From Gremmenia infestans (taxonomy: Eukaryota; Ascomycota; Leotiomycetes; Helotiales; Hamatocanthoscyphaceae): a DNA stretch of 64,000 nt. The notes beneath the pieces were generated by a model. It did not search any database. It was not told the origin of the DNA and saw only the letters and a program-made list of their open reading frames with translations. The translations under genes and the position numbers were made by a program. The stretch covers positions 620,001 through 684,000 of the forward strand of contig JAFEVB010000036.1 in NCBI GenBank assembly GCA_032629725.1, in the 5' to 3' direction. Shown in pieces: positions 22,750-33,646 of this stretch. The number at the start of each line of letters is the position of its first letter. Positions within the stretch are counted from its first letter, which is position 1.

Positions 22750-23425
22750 CGTGAGATTGGAGTATGGCCGAAGGGATGGAATTGGTGAAGTTGCTTGAAT
22801 ATGGTTAGGAAAATGCAACGAATTCTGCTGCAGTTGGAGGGTGGTGAAAGAACCAAGAGAGGTTCTTTCGTTGAGAATCCCTCATCAGAACTTACCGATG
22901 TTCAAACCCACTTCAGATATTGGTAAGACATGAGTGGGGACTCTTTTTCAACTCATAGTGGGGAACCATTGCTTGAAACTTCCTCGAACGGTTTCGCTGG
23001 ATGCAGTGTTACAAGTGCCTATGAGAATAAGAGCTTGAGGTTGAAGAGAAGATCGAAAGGCTTGGGACTGCCAATTTGAGACCCCTGAATAGCGTGTTCG
23101 CGGAGGGGCAAGCTTGGCGAGCTGCCGAAAGAGTGGGCTGCTAGCTTGAAAACGGATCCACACTGCCTAAAGAGGAACTTATAAGCACTGAAACCCCACC
23201 CCCGCATTGCCCAACTGTCTCCACTTCTACCTTTCTTCTCTTCACTGAGCTAACACTCTCCACCTTAAGGTACTATGATAATGCAACTGTAAGCGCAACC
23301 GAAACAGAACAAGTCTTTGTCGTCAAGATGGCCGTTATATATCTCAATACCTGCGATGTGCAGCGGTGTAGCTGTGTGGTACTCATCACACTCCTAATTG
23401 CAAAACAACAGAAAAATCTTCCAGC
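22750..23425. promoter_or_regulatory. Shared divergent promoter of SDR and DHAS-like genes
   Basis: This 676-bp stretch is the only DNA between the start codons of two divergent genes, so it must carry both promoters. TATATAT at 23336-23342 lies 84 bp before the transketolase ATG. The palindrome CTTATAAG at 23178-23185 could serve the SDR on the minus strand. I could not identify a clear CGG-triplet pair for the neighbouring Zn2Cys6 regulator. Confidence 0.6.
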
Positions 23426-25661
23426 ATGGCCCCATCAGCAGTCGAAAGCGTGTCTAACCTGCCGCTGAAAGTGGCTTCCAAAAAGACTTCTTCTAATGAC
23501 CTCTTGAATCTCGACTTACAGGATTCAGAACTGGACGGGCGAGTTCTGAAGACTTTTCGATGTCTGATTGCAGACCTTTGCCAGCAATTCAATGGCGGAC
23601 ATCCGGGTGGTGCTATGGGAATGGCAGCTATTGGCGTGGCACTGTGGAAGTACGCCATGAAGTATTCCCCAGAGAACCCTAGCTTCTTCAATCGAGACCG
23701 CTTCGTGCTGTCAAATGGTATGTCTTCAGCCAGGTCAATGTTCCTATGCTAACTTTATAGGCCACACATGTCTTTTTCAATATACATTTCTACACTTAGT
23801 GGGATACAAATATATGACCTTTGATCAATTGAAATCCTACCACTCCGCAAGGACCGATTCGTTCTGCCCGGGCCACCCTGAAATTGAACATGAAGGAATC
23901 GAGGTGACAACCGGTCCATTGGGGCAAGGAATTGCAAATGCTGTTGGACTTGCCATGGCGACCAAACATCTGGGAGCAACATACAACAAGCCAAACTTTT
24001 CCCTTGTTGATAATACAACATGGTGCATGATAGGAGACGCATGCCTGCAAGAAGGGGTCGCACTAGAGGCCATCTCACTTGCGGGACATTGGAAACTCAA
24101 CAACTTGGTCGTAATCTACGATAATAATCAGGTTACTTGTGACGGATCGGTAGATATCTGCAACAACGAGGATGTAAACGATAAGATGAGAGCATGTGGT
24201 TGGAATGTCATTGATGTTGAGGACGGCAGCCACGATATCGAAACAATTGTCCGGGCCCTCATAACTGCCAAAACCAGCAAAGACAAGCCGACATTGATCA
24301 ACGTACGGACAGTGATTGGAATCGGCAGCAAGTCAGCCGGAGACGCCAAAGCCCACGGAGCAGCTTTCGGCGCTGACGATGTGGCAAACATCAAGCGCTC
24401 TTCTGGAATGGATGAGACGAAGCATTTCCAGGTATCAGAGGAAGTTTATGACTATTTCCGCGAAGCAAAGTCAAGGGGAAGGCAATTTGAAGCCGAATGG
24501 GAAGAATTAGTGAGCGGATATCGAATAAAATACCCCGATCTGGGCGATGAATTTGCTCTACGAATGAAAGGAGAGTTCACAGAGAATTGGGAGGAAATAA
24601 TCCCTTCCAAAGAAAGTTTCCCGACAAGCCCCACGCCTTCGAGGAAATCCTCTGGGTTGGTCTGCAATCCACTCGCCGAAAAGATCAAGAACTTCATGGT
24701 CGGAACAGCAGATCTCACGCCTTCTGTCAACATGGTGTGGAAAGGTAAAGTGGACTTCCAAAACCCTGATCTCAAAACTACTTGTGGAATAAACGGCGAC
24801 TATTCCGGTCGTTACATCCACTGGGGCATCCGAGAACACGCCATGGCATCCATTTCCAATGGGCTCGCCGCCTTCAACAAAGGTACAATTCTCCCAGTAA
24901 CATCAACATTCTTCATGTTCTACATCTATGCCGCGCCTGGGATCCGCATGGGAGCTTTGCAGAGCCTGCAACAAATCCATATCGCAACACACGATTCGAT
25001 TGGCACTGGCGAGGACGGGCCAACTCATCAACCTATTGCACTTGCTAACCTGTACCGCGCCATGCCGAACATCCTCTACATCCGCCCAGCAGATAGCGAG
25101 GAAACCGCAGGTGCATATATTGCGGCCTTGAGAGCGAAGAACACACCTTCAATCATCTCTCTTTCCCGCCAGAATCTCGAGCAATATCCCTCATATTCAT
25201 CCCGGGACGGCGTTCAAAAGGGTGCATATGTCTTTATCGAGAAGAAAGATGCTGATGTAACACTTATCGGCGTCGGCGCGGAGATGGTCTTCGCAGTCGA
25301 CACAGCCAGACTCTTGGAGTCGAAGTTCGGCCTGAAGGCTCGAGTCGTTAGCTTTCCTTGCCAGAGACTTTTTGACCAGCAGCCAATTGAGTACAAAAGA
25401 GAGGTACTTCAGTACAGATCCAAAGCGCCAAGGGTGGTCATTGAGGCGTATGCCGTGAATGGATGGGAGCGGTATGCCGACGCGGGGTATTCAATGAACA
25501 CTTTCGGACATTCACTGCCCGGCAAAGATGCTTATAAATACTTTGGTTTTGACGCGGAAGTGATTGCTCCCAAGGTTTTCGAATTTATTGAAAATGTTAG
25601 GCAGGAAGGGATTGAAAACCTCAGGGGAGAATTCAGAGACTTGAATAATGTCTTTCACTGA
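23426..25661 (+). CDS. Dihydroxyacetone-synthase-type transketolase
   Basis: Two exons, 23426-23717 and 23761-25661, give 730 aa. The 43-nt intron has donor GTATGT, branch GCTAAC and acceptor TATAG. The N-terminal ThDP domain has GGHPGG (His59), SNGH (His99), CPGHPEIE, and GDACLQEG...NN, the ThDP/Mg motif with Ala191 where yeast transketolase has Gly. KAHGAAFGADD carries another active-site His. The Pyr domain has GIREHAM with catalytic Glu456, then ATHDSIGTGEDGPTHQP (His508, Asp516, His520) and SRQN. The segment CLFQYTFLHLVGYKYMTFDQL resembles methylotroph dihydroxyacetone synthase more than housekeeping transketolase. The phosphate-contact residues of yeast transketolase appear conserved. 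The C-terminus ends NVFH, so it lacks the PTS1 peroxisomal signal of methylotroph enzymes and is probably cytosolic. It transfers a C2 ketol unit; acceptor unknown. Confidence 0.92.
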
Positions 25662-26564
25662 GACATCCTCAGTGAGACTAGCGGGCCTGGCAACAGATGA
25701 AAGAGTCGACCAGGGAGACTCCACATTTTGACTCCACATTTTGACGTTCGGCACAGGTTCTTCCCAATGGCGGGACGAAGAAGTTGCCGGACTGTGAATA
25801 GTGAAGGTGGGAACGGAAAGAGAGAAAAATGGTGTCTGATTTGAAAGGAAGATACTAGAATTTTATACTGTTCAGCCTGATTCCTCACTTGCTTCTGCGT
25901 GCTCGCCAAATGACAGCCTGTACAACCTCTTGCCGTTAAGTGTTTCCAAGCTCGGCCACCTTTTTAACAACTAACAGATTCAACCATCTGTTTTCCACAC
26001 CACCTGGAAGCAGTACCGTGGCTTCCTATTCTTTACCTAATATTAATTAGGAGGAATGGCTCTCCTTATCCCGAAGTTACGGTAGTTGGCGTGCCATGCA
26101 TTTTCTTCGATAGTACGAGTCTTGATGTGAAGAAAGGCGTGGTGGCTGTTATGATGTGAATGTACTTATTTGAAGAGGATTCGCGGAGATTGAGGATCCG
26201 AATCAAGATAAATTGCCAGGCATAGAAGCTGAAATGAGGTGGTGACTTTCTGGCAGACGCTTGTAGTGAAATTTGGGGCTGATGGGGAGCTCGTTAATGA
26301 TTGGCGTACTTGGCGGTAGTAGGTTTTGTATAGGGATTACTTCTGAGTCGATTGAGATACTGTGTTTCAGCAGATGGAAGCCAGGAAACCCGATCGCCTT
26401 GCTTGCAATGCAGCTTCCTTGCTAGGGTTGAGCCTCCTCAGTTTCCGAACCATGTCGAGACAACAAGATGATTGTGTATTGTACCGCGGGCTGTGTCTTT
26501 ATTCATACAACAGGCCTAGACATTGGCACAGTGGCACTAAGTTGTAAATCACTTCCAAGAATTT
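25662..26564. other. Intergenic, convergent 3' ends, 0.9 kb
   Basis: Lies between the convergent transketolase-like and PGAP4-like genes. A 13-bp tandem (25717-25742) lies just after the transketolase stop. No gene recognised. Confidence 0.5.
25717..25745. repeat. Tandem 13-mer, 2.2 copies
   Basis: GACTCCACATTTT occurs twice in direct succession followed by GAC, 55 bp after the stop codon of the transketolase-like gene, in its likely 3' UTR. Confidence 0.9.
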
Positions 26565-27899
26565 TCAGTGCTCCAATTCTCTCGTCAAGGCATCATGCTC
26601 CTTCCTTAGGGTATCCGGATTATACTCCTCAAACCAAAATGACCAAGTGCTCTGCGAATTTTGAAAGGTGTTATCTCGGGAGCTCTCAAGGCCGACATGT
26701 TGGACCAGTTGTGGCCTCAACGCAAGTCTTTGCTTTCCTCTCTCATCCGCGTAATTTTCAATCATCGTATCCGTCTGCCCGGTTCCGATTTCCCTCAGAT
26801 AGGACGCAAGCTCGGGGACTTGAGTCCGTGGAAATATAAGCGCTTGTGTACAGCATCCGAATTTGTTCATCTTGAAGACTCCATTGGGCGGGTACAAAGA
26901 ATTCTTCCCCACCATGAAGAGCAGTAACACGAAAGCTGGGATAGTGGCCAAACATATAACTGCGATCGCCCAACTGTCCAGATATCGTCTTGTGCTCGGG
27001 ACAAAGCAACGAGTGAGAAACAAGATAACATATCCCAGGATGGCGGCCGCTGCAAATATCGAACCCTTGTAGTGGTACATGAAATCCGTCTCTTCCCATC
27101 CAACAGAGGTTTCCGTATAAAAAATCCGTAGGTATATCCAGTTCCAATATTTTTCTCCCTCAACCCCAGCATATTTTTCGATTTCACCAAGTGCCTTTCT
27201 AGTCTTTATCATCCAGCCGTCTGCGAGAATGATATCCCCCTCGAACATCGCAATGTAAGGTGCACTGGTTTCATAGCAGTAGTCGAGAGCGTAGAGGTAA
27301 TCACTGCCGAACTGCGTTAGCTCAAGTTTCACGCTTCCGAGAACTACTTACTAGACCCCCTTCTCGTAGAAGTTGCGCTTCTCCTCTAGCTCTCGCAGAT
27401 GATCCATGACCGTGGCATTCACATTGTAGCTCAATGCGGCATCGACAGCATTCTTCAGCCACGGCTGGTTCCATGTTGGATGAACCGTCGGATCAGTATT
27501 CGCAAAGAAAACATAGGCGTAGAGCTTGCTCCTCTCTTCATCCGTCAACCCTTCCAACATTGACCCGATCCCAGCGTCGATATATTGTTTATTCTCCCTC
27601 CTGACCGTGAAAAATGCCGCACATATATCGGGGTGTGATGATGCCTTTGTCAATTTCACATTTGGGTCATGGGCTCTATCGATGAATTCATTGGCCTGCT
27701 CCTCGCGGTATTCGGAATACTGGAGGTCGTAGACATGTTCCGACTGGAAGAACGCGGAATGCGGCTCTCTCCAATACCTATTCCGGCAGTACTGAAATAC
27801 GAGGAGCCAGCATATCGAGGAGATGATGAAGACCTTGCCTGCTGAGGAGAAGAGAATGCGTTGGAGAAGAATACGGAGGCTCCTGATGGGCACTCTCAT
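26565..27899 (-). CDS. PGAP4-like Golgi GPI-GalNAc transferase family protein
   Basis: Two exons, 27899-27352 and 27303-26565, give 428 aa. The 48-nt intron has donor GTAAGT and acceptor CGGCAG; the nearer CAG would break the frame. An N-terminal signal anchor (about residues 20-36) marks a type II Golgi protein. The luminal GT-A-like fold shows FEGDIILADGW, a likely metal/nucleotide-sugar site. Two further hydrophobic segments (AAAAILGYVILFLTRCF and AVICLATIPAFVLLLFM) interrupt the catalytic region, which is the hallmark of PGAP4/TMEM246. Human PGAP4 adds the GalNAc side chain to GPI anchors. Fungal homologues are usually annotated only as integral membrane proteins and their donor sugar is unclear. 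Confidence 0.8.
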
Positions 27900-29441
27900 C
27901 TTGGGAATATTATGTCGTTCATCTTGGAGGATTTGGAGTCGAGGGAACCGAAAGGCCGTAGCGACTCTCTATTTGCTGCGCCCAGCCTGCCCAGGCTCGT
28001 CTTTACGAAGTTACGAGGGAATCCTGCCAATTACAGCAGTTTTGTGCATCGATCTATGTGCCTCAACGGCGCAGCGCAGGCAGCTCCAAGTGTCTAACAT
28101 CGTGATAAGACGCGCCGATTCTCATCTACAGATTCATGCAACCAGTAGGACATCGAATTCCATCAATAATATCTGTTATTTGGATCCAGCCCAGAAGGGA
28201 ACGTTGAAAACAGAGCTAGCCTGATCTAGCTTTATACCGAGGCATCTAAGCTGAGATATCATCTCCTTGAGTAGAAGAGTCGTTTTAACTTAATACATCA
28301 ACGTAACTAGACATCTACGGTACTTCCTAATTGGCCTTCCACTGCGCAGAGTTTCTTACCAATGATTCAGATTAAATGCCATGAACAAGGCGGAGTAGTA
28401 ATTTCACTGTGGCGGAGCCGCATGAAGTAATACTCCTGAATGTATATCACGTGACTCAAGCACAAGCCTCGAAAGTCTACATGTGAAACGCGACCTCTTT
28501 CAACACTTCATCACTTCACTAAGAAGTCACAATCGCTCACTCTGTGTTTCCCAAGTTACCCAACTGACCATATTCTCATCTTCTGATATACTTTCAGCTT
28601 CCATAAAGAAAGGCGCTGGCACCAAATAATCACACGCACCAACACTCTCACCTGGCCCCATCCGTGCGTAGCACATGAAAACTGTTCATCTGAACAAAGC
28701 CAGCGCTGCAAATCTTGCACCATCTCAAACACGCTTACAATTTAGGCATGGCCGGAACGTCTCTTCTATCACAAGGGTAGGCGATAGCTGATAACGGCAA
28801 CCAGCTTGAACATGTCGTCTCTGCACGGCAATTCGCTGCTTTGATTCCGGCCAGCGTTTCGCTCTGCTCTCCAAGGGGCTCGCTTAAAAATGTGGACCCG
28901 CTTTCCCCTGAGAAACATACAAAACACTACACTTTCGGACCAGTCCCGACTTCCGGAAACGAAACATTGTTTGATAGGGTGGTAGTGCCATGATGTTGAA
29001 CGTGGGGCTCAGGTATCGATGTTTCAGATGCATCGCGGGGGCATGCTATGGGGAGATCTATCGGATTTCTCATCAAAATCTACCCCTGTCCGGATATGCC
29101 AGCGCATTTTCTGTCTCCCTTTGTTGTGTACAGACTCGAGAGTCTAGACAAGTCCTCAGGGGAAGTCTTTCTTGCATACTGCATTGCATCGAAACTAAAT
29201 GAACCACATGGTTCGGCAGTTCTTCGTGTCTGGCTCTTATTGGCATCTGGGTATGCCCGAGGTCTTCTTTGTCCGTTGGGCTGCTGCCCATGGGGACGGA
29301 CCTTGCCCCTGAGCTGGAGAGGGGAGGTAAATGGTATAAGAGTTTGCTGTTTCCTCCCACCACCATGCGTTTTGTTTGCCTCTTCAAGTTTTCACTTCCA
29401 GCCTATCCTTAAATACAGCTTTGCTATTTCTATTCTACATA
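27900..29441. other. Intergenic, divergent promoters, 1.5 kb
   Basis: Lies between the PGAP4-like gene (minus) and the GH16 gene (plus). It holds an E-box-like ATCACGTGAC at 28447-28456 and a TATAAG box at 29335-29340. No further gene recognised. Confidence 0.5.
29335..29340 (+). promoter_or_regulatory. TATA box of GH16 gene
   Basis: TATAAG 107 bp before the ATG at 29442, a usual distance in this window. Confidence 0.45.
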
Positions 29442-30266
29442 ATGTCTATCTTCAAAACATACACCCTCCTTTGCCTGCTGGCCAGAACCATCTACGCTAC
29501 AGCGCCAGAGTCCATCTCGGGCTTCAACGTCATCTGGTCCGACGACTTCTCGGGCTCTGCACTCGATACATCGAAATGGACACGCTGGACAGGCATATCC
29601 TCGAATAACGAGAAAGAGACATACACCACCTCCCCTACAACCTGCCAACTTAGCGGTTCCGGCACCTTCCTCATAACCCCCCAACTAAACAACGGCCAAT
29701 GGACCAGCTGCCGCATCGAATCTAACCCCTCCTTCGCCGCCACCCCAGGCAGTCAGATCATCGTGCAAGCGCGTCTCAAGCTCGGCACTCCAGGCGCAGC
29801 CCTCCAAGGCATCTGGCCCGCATTCTGGTCCCTCGGCCAAGCGATGCGCGAAGGCACACCCTGGCCCGCATGCGGCGAAATCGACACCATGGAGAACATC
29901 AACGGCGGGCCCCTGGGCTACGGAACCATCCATTGCGGCAGCGCCTGCAACGACCCCACGGGCCTGAGTTCCGCTATCGCCTTTGACTACGGCGCCTACC
30001 ATACCTGGGCGCATGCGATTGATCTGCGGAGTGACGATTGGACGCAGCAGAGCATCACTTGGTATATGGATGGACAGGCGTATCATATCGTGCACGGAAG
30101 CGATGTGGGGGATGCGACGGCCTGGGCGGCTTTGGCGCAGAAGCCTTATTATATGACGTTGAATATTGCGGTGGGCGGTTCATGGCCTGGTTCGCCGGCG
30201 GCGAATACGGCGTCTGGAATAGATGCGGGGATGGAGGTGCTTTATGTGGCTGTTTACCAGGGTTGA
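29442..30266 (+). CDS. Secreted GH16 beta-glucanase-like glycoside hydrolase
   Basis: 274 aa, one exon. I chose the ATG at 29442 because it begins a clean signal peptide (MSIFKTYTLLCLLARTIYA); the reading frame further upstream lacks an ATG. The mature protein is a single concanavalin-A-like domain with the GH16 catalytic motif GEIDTMENI, whose two Glu are nucleophile and acid/base. WPAFWSLG precedes it, and FDYGAYHTWAHAIDLRSDDW and ITWYMDGQAYH lie on the substrate-binding sheet. There is no GPI-attachment tail and no carbohydrate-binding module. Likely substrates are beta-1,3(4)-glucans; GH16 also covers xyloglucan and galactan hydrolases, so the exact specificity is open. Confidence 0.9.
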   Translation: MSIFKTYTLLCLLARTIYATAPESISGFNVIWSDDFSGSALDTSKWTRWTGISSNNEKETYTTSPTTCQLSGSGTFLITPQLNNGQWTSCRIESNPSFAATPGSQIIVQARLKLGTPGAALQGIWPAFWSLGQAMREGTPWPACGEIDTMENINGGPLGYGTIHCGSACNDPTGLSSAIAFDYGAYHTWAHAIDLRSDDWTQQSITWYMDGQAYHIVHGSDVGDATAWAALAQKPYYMTLNIAVGGSWPGSPAANTASGIDAGMEVLYVAVYQG

Positions 30267-30658
30267 TTTGGTTGGAGATTTGATTTGTTTGATGGAGTTT
30301 GGGTGATGGTGACGGCGTTTGAAGATCTGGTACTGGTACACATGATCGGGAATACCCTAGAAACGACGGATATATATGGCTTTGAATTAGTAGATTAGAT
30401 GGACTATACAGCACACTCGAAAAACGATCGCATCATGTCACTTCTCCTCATCCTTGTATCCTAAAGGAACCTGTTTGAATATTCCGAACGCCTCTTGTGC
30501 TTTTCTTCCATTGAACAAAATCCCAACCCCTACAGTCGAGGTCCTAGTATATGTAAACAGTACATCAAATCTAATAAGCTATAGGGTATTATATTGACTC
30601 CTACCCGCTAAATCATAATTCAATAGCCAAACGCTTCAAAATTTTCATAATCACACAA
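30267..30658. other. Intergenic, convergent 3' ends
   Basis: 392 bp between the GH16 and DUF6536-like genes, which are convergent. It should hold their 3' UTRs. Nothing else is seen. Confidence 0.5.
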
Positions 30659-33646
30659 TCACTCCATCTTTTCTCTCCCCGCATACAACTCAGCAGGCAC
30701 AATCTTCGACGGCTCATCGCTCGTAAACCCCGCATGTCGGAACTTCTCGCCCATGCCCACTATCGCCAATCATTAGCAACCATCCATCCCTCTGTCTCAA
30801 AGAATTTAGGAACCGGGGGAAGAGCAACTTACAATCGCCCCATTGTATACCCTCATAAGCGAAGTCTTCGAGCTCGGCGGTCGAGGCGCAGCATGCGCGG
30901 ATCGAGCCGTACCTAGGTTGTTAGTTAGTAGCTAGGATATTAGGATAAATTAGGGGGGAGGGTAGGTACATTTGTGGAATAAAACCCTCTCGCGTAAATG
31001 TAAACGCCCACCAGCAGACTGCGGTCATTGCTATCATGAGGATGGTGGACATAAAAATTGGGTAGGCGGCGTAGGTCACCTGCATTCGCATTAGTCTAAT
31101 TTCCATGGCGGCTTTGAAAGCGGAGTGAAAGTAGAAGTAGAATAAAACGAGACTTACAAAATATGTAGAATGCTCAACCTTATGCTCCGGATCCGTAAAT
31201 ATTGTCTCGGTTGTCGAGATAGCTTGTCCGAGAAGCCAATGCATCAACGCCGCATACGCCATGAGCGGGAGAAGAATTTTGCTGGGCAGTTGCAGGAAGT
31301 AAGACTGCTCGAATTGCTTTCCACGCACTAGTGTACACCTGGGTCTCCTGCGCTTCTCCTCCCAGGCGCCCCATTCGTTCTCCATGCTGATGAGACTGAG
31401 ATTGTAGATTAGGAGAAGATACAGCAAGCTGTATAAGAATTGCGCTCCATTGGACACGGCGAAAGCGGTGAACTCGCTGGAGAGGCTGTCAGAAGGGAGG
31501 GCGCCTAGGGAAGCACTCGAGCTAAAGCCACCCCATGTACCGAATCTGTCTTTCAAATACCACGAAAGAGGTACAGTGCAATCGTATTCGTCATATGTTC
31601 TACCATCCCTAGGTGGGCAAAACTCATGGTAATCCGAGGTAAATCCGGACATAGAAACGGCGATCATGATGGAGACTGATATCATGATGATAGAGATAAA
31701 CATGAGAGTGATCATCTGAACTATAGCTGTGGAACCTAGGTTGGAGAGAAGAGATCGTTTGTACTTGATCGCTATGCTGGGATGCGGAAGATCTGCTGCT
31801 TTGTCGCTCTTGTTGAACTTTTTGCATTTCTGGCAATGACCAATATTGTCACCCGTCGTTGAAGGTACAGGGTCTTTGCAATGCTTGTGGCATGTATGTT
31901 CGACTTTCTCACGCCAACCATCTCCCGAATTGAGCATACACTCGTTTTTGATTTTGAGACTTGGATCAAGTACCGATGCAACGATGACATCTCCATACGT
32001 GAGACAATTATGCTTGGTTCGATGTCGAGCCCGAACATTGAGAACTATCATGTAGATGGCTTTGATGAAAAGGCAGCCCGTCAAAATGAAGGCAGCTTGC
32101 ATGCGCACATTCATTCGGCATTGCTTTGGCATGGGATCACTGAGAAAGCATGAGATGCTTACACTTGAGCAGTTGCCGTTCGCATAATTTTCTAACTCCC
32201 CTTGCCGAAAAACCGCTTCTTTCAACGCCGTCTCAACATCGGCTGTTCCCTTAAACGATTCACATACTGCCGCGTATTTAACATTTACACTCCGATATGT
32301 AGTCGAATTTCCGAGCTCATGGACATTATAGTCTCGGTTGAGTAGAGTCGTCTTTGTTGGTAGTACATATGCGTTGGCTCTGAGTGCAGTCCAACACCCT
32401 GCATCGGGAGAGGAATAGGTATTAGACTGCGTGTTGTTGTCGAACGTGTAAGTGATATTACTTGGCATGTGAATGTAAAACGAAGGTCCAATGACAGAGT
32501 TGGCAAGAAAATGGACAGGCTATTTCCAATTAGCAATTTTACTTGGGTTAAAAGCAGAATAAACAACAAGGGAATTAGTATCAGGTAATAGCATAGAAAT
32601 ACTGAATTCGCTAGGTGTTACGAACGAAGCGTCAAAGGGGCAGCTGAAATGACTGGTAATCACTCACGAGAGAAGTGCTAATAAGTAATAGCCATGCTAA
32701 CCACGCCTTGGTTTTCCCGTCGCGCTTGTGGTTAATAGCCCAAGGACTATTCGTTCCAACTTTCGAGTCCCCCCGTTTAGAGAGCACCCATCTAATCTCA
32801 TCCACTTTCAGTGAAGTGACAAGCTGCTGGTAGGTGTTCGAGCAACCCAAGATCATTGTAGCTGCTATATTGATAAAAAGATGAACAGCCTAGAAGGTTC
32901 ACATTAGGTTCCACATCTACCGGTGGGCAGTTTAAGCTTAATATACCACATTCTTTTGCTCCATTGACCCGCAGCTTTCCCCATCTTTTCCTCCCACAGA
33001 CGTAGTTTTCAAATTGAGCCTATTCGCAAAATCGCCAATGTAACTCAGTGTTATAATCAACATGATCACAGCGCACACAGCAGTAAACGCTGCCATGCTC
33101 CGCAGACTGCGGTCAGCCAGCATCTGCTTGTACCATAGCCCAGGTTTCCCATGTGCAAAATTGCCGTCGAAAGTCGAGGCCGTTCGCGCCGATAAAACTG
33201 ATTTCTTGTGCCATAGCTGTTGGATATTGTCTCTAATGCCAGTCCGTTGACGAGGTTCCCCAGATACACTCAGGTAACTCTGCGAGCTTTTTCTGTCATC
33301 AGAATACGCCGCTTTGGCAACACTCAAGCTTTCCCTATGGAGCAGAGATCTCGTCGATGTGTCGTCAATTGAAGGCAGTGTCCGCCGCCGCGAAAGATCA
33401 TTTGAGTCTCTATCCGTACCAGTCGTCTCAAATCTCCCAAGCTCATCGGAGCTGTTTGTTGGAGAATGATGTTCACGCTGCGGTTCTGGGGATTCGTTCT
33501 CGCTATAATGCGACGCCAATCAGTTTCAATTTCATCGCGTGGTGTAAGTTTTAGGAGCTTGGACTTTACCCCAACTCCACCATAGTAATGTCCGGATCAT
33601 GCTCCCATTCATCAAACAGCCGCGAGAATCGAGCCCCAGACGCCAT
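30659..33646 (-). CDS. DUF6536-like polytopic membrane protein
   Basis: Seven exons: 33646-33570, 33502-32947, 32889-32668, 32519-31158, 31079-30970, 30912-30833 and 30759-30659; 835 aa. The intron at 31080-31157 (78 nt) is stop-free and in frame but has GTAAGT, GACTAATG and TGCAG; the 148-nt intron before exon 4 is unusually long here. The last two exons lie outside the long ORF and add the conserved YGSIRACCASTAELEDFA...EGIQWGDLGMG and ELYAGRE ends. A cytosolic, Ser-rich N-terminus (about 150 aa) precedes PGLWYKQMLADRSLRSMAAF and the first membrane segment. Around seven membrane segments follow, with a large Cys-rich extracellular loop. Function is unknown; the family is confined to ascomycetes as far as I know. 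Confidence 0.88.

Noticed and set aside
22750..22818. Longer SDR start
   Set aside because: The upstream frame begins with TTG, not ATG; the first ATG is at 22749.
1..25661. Idea that sulfite oxidase belongs to the sugar cluster as part of sulfosugar breakdown
   Set aside because: Several unrelated housekeeping genes and 14 kb separate them; sulfite oxidase is a general detoxifying enzyme.
23426..25661. Loss of a phosphate-binding Arg in the transketolase-like protein
   Set aside because: At first the segment LTPSVNMVW seemed to lack the Arg, but counting residues shows the relevant Arg lies 27 residues before the conserved Ser and is retained (Arg392).
29048..29608. 186-codon ORF upstream of the GH16 gene
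   Set aside because: It overlaps the GH16 signal peptide in another frame and shows no motif.
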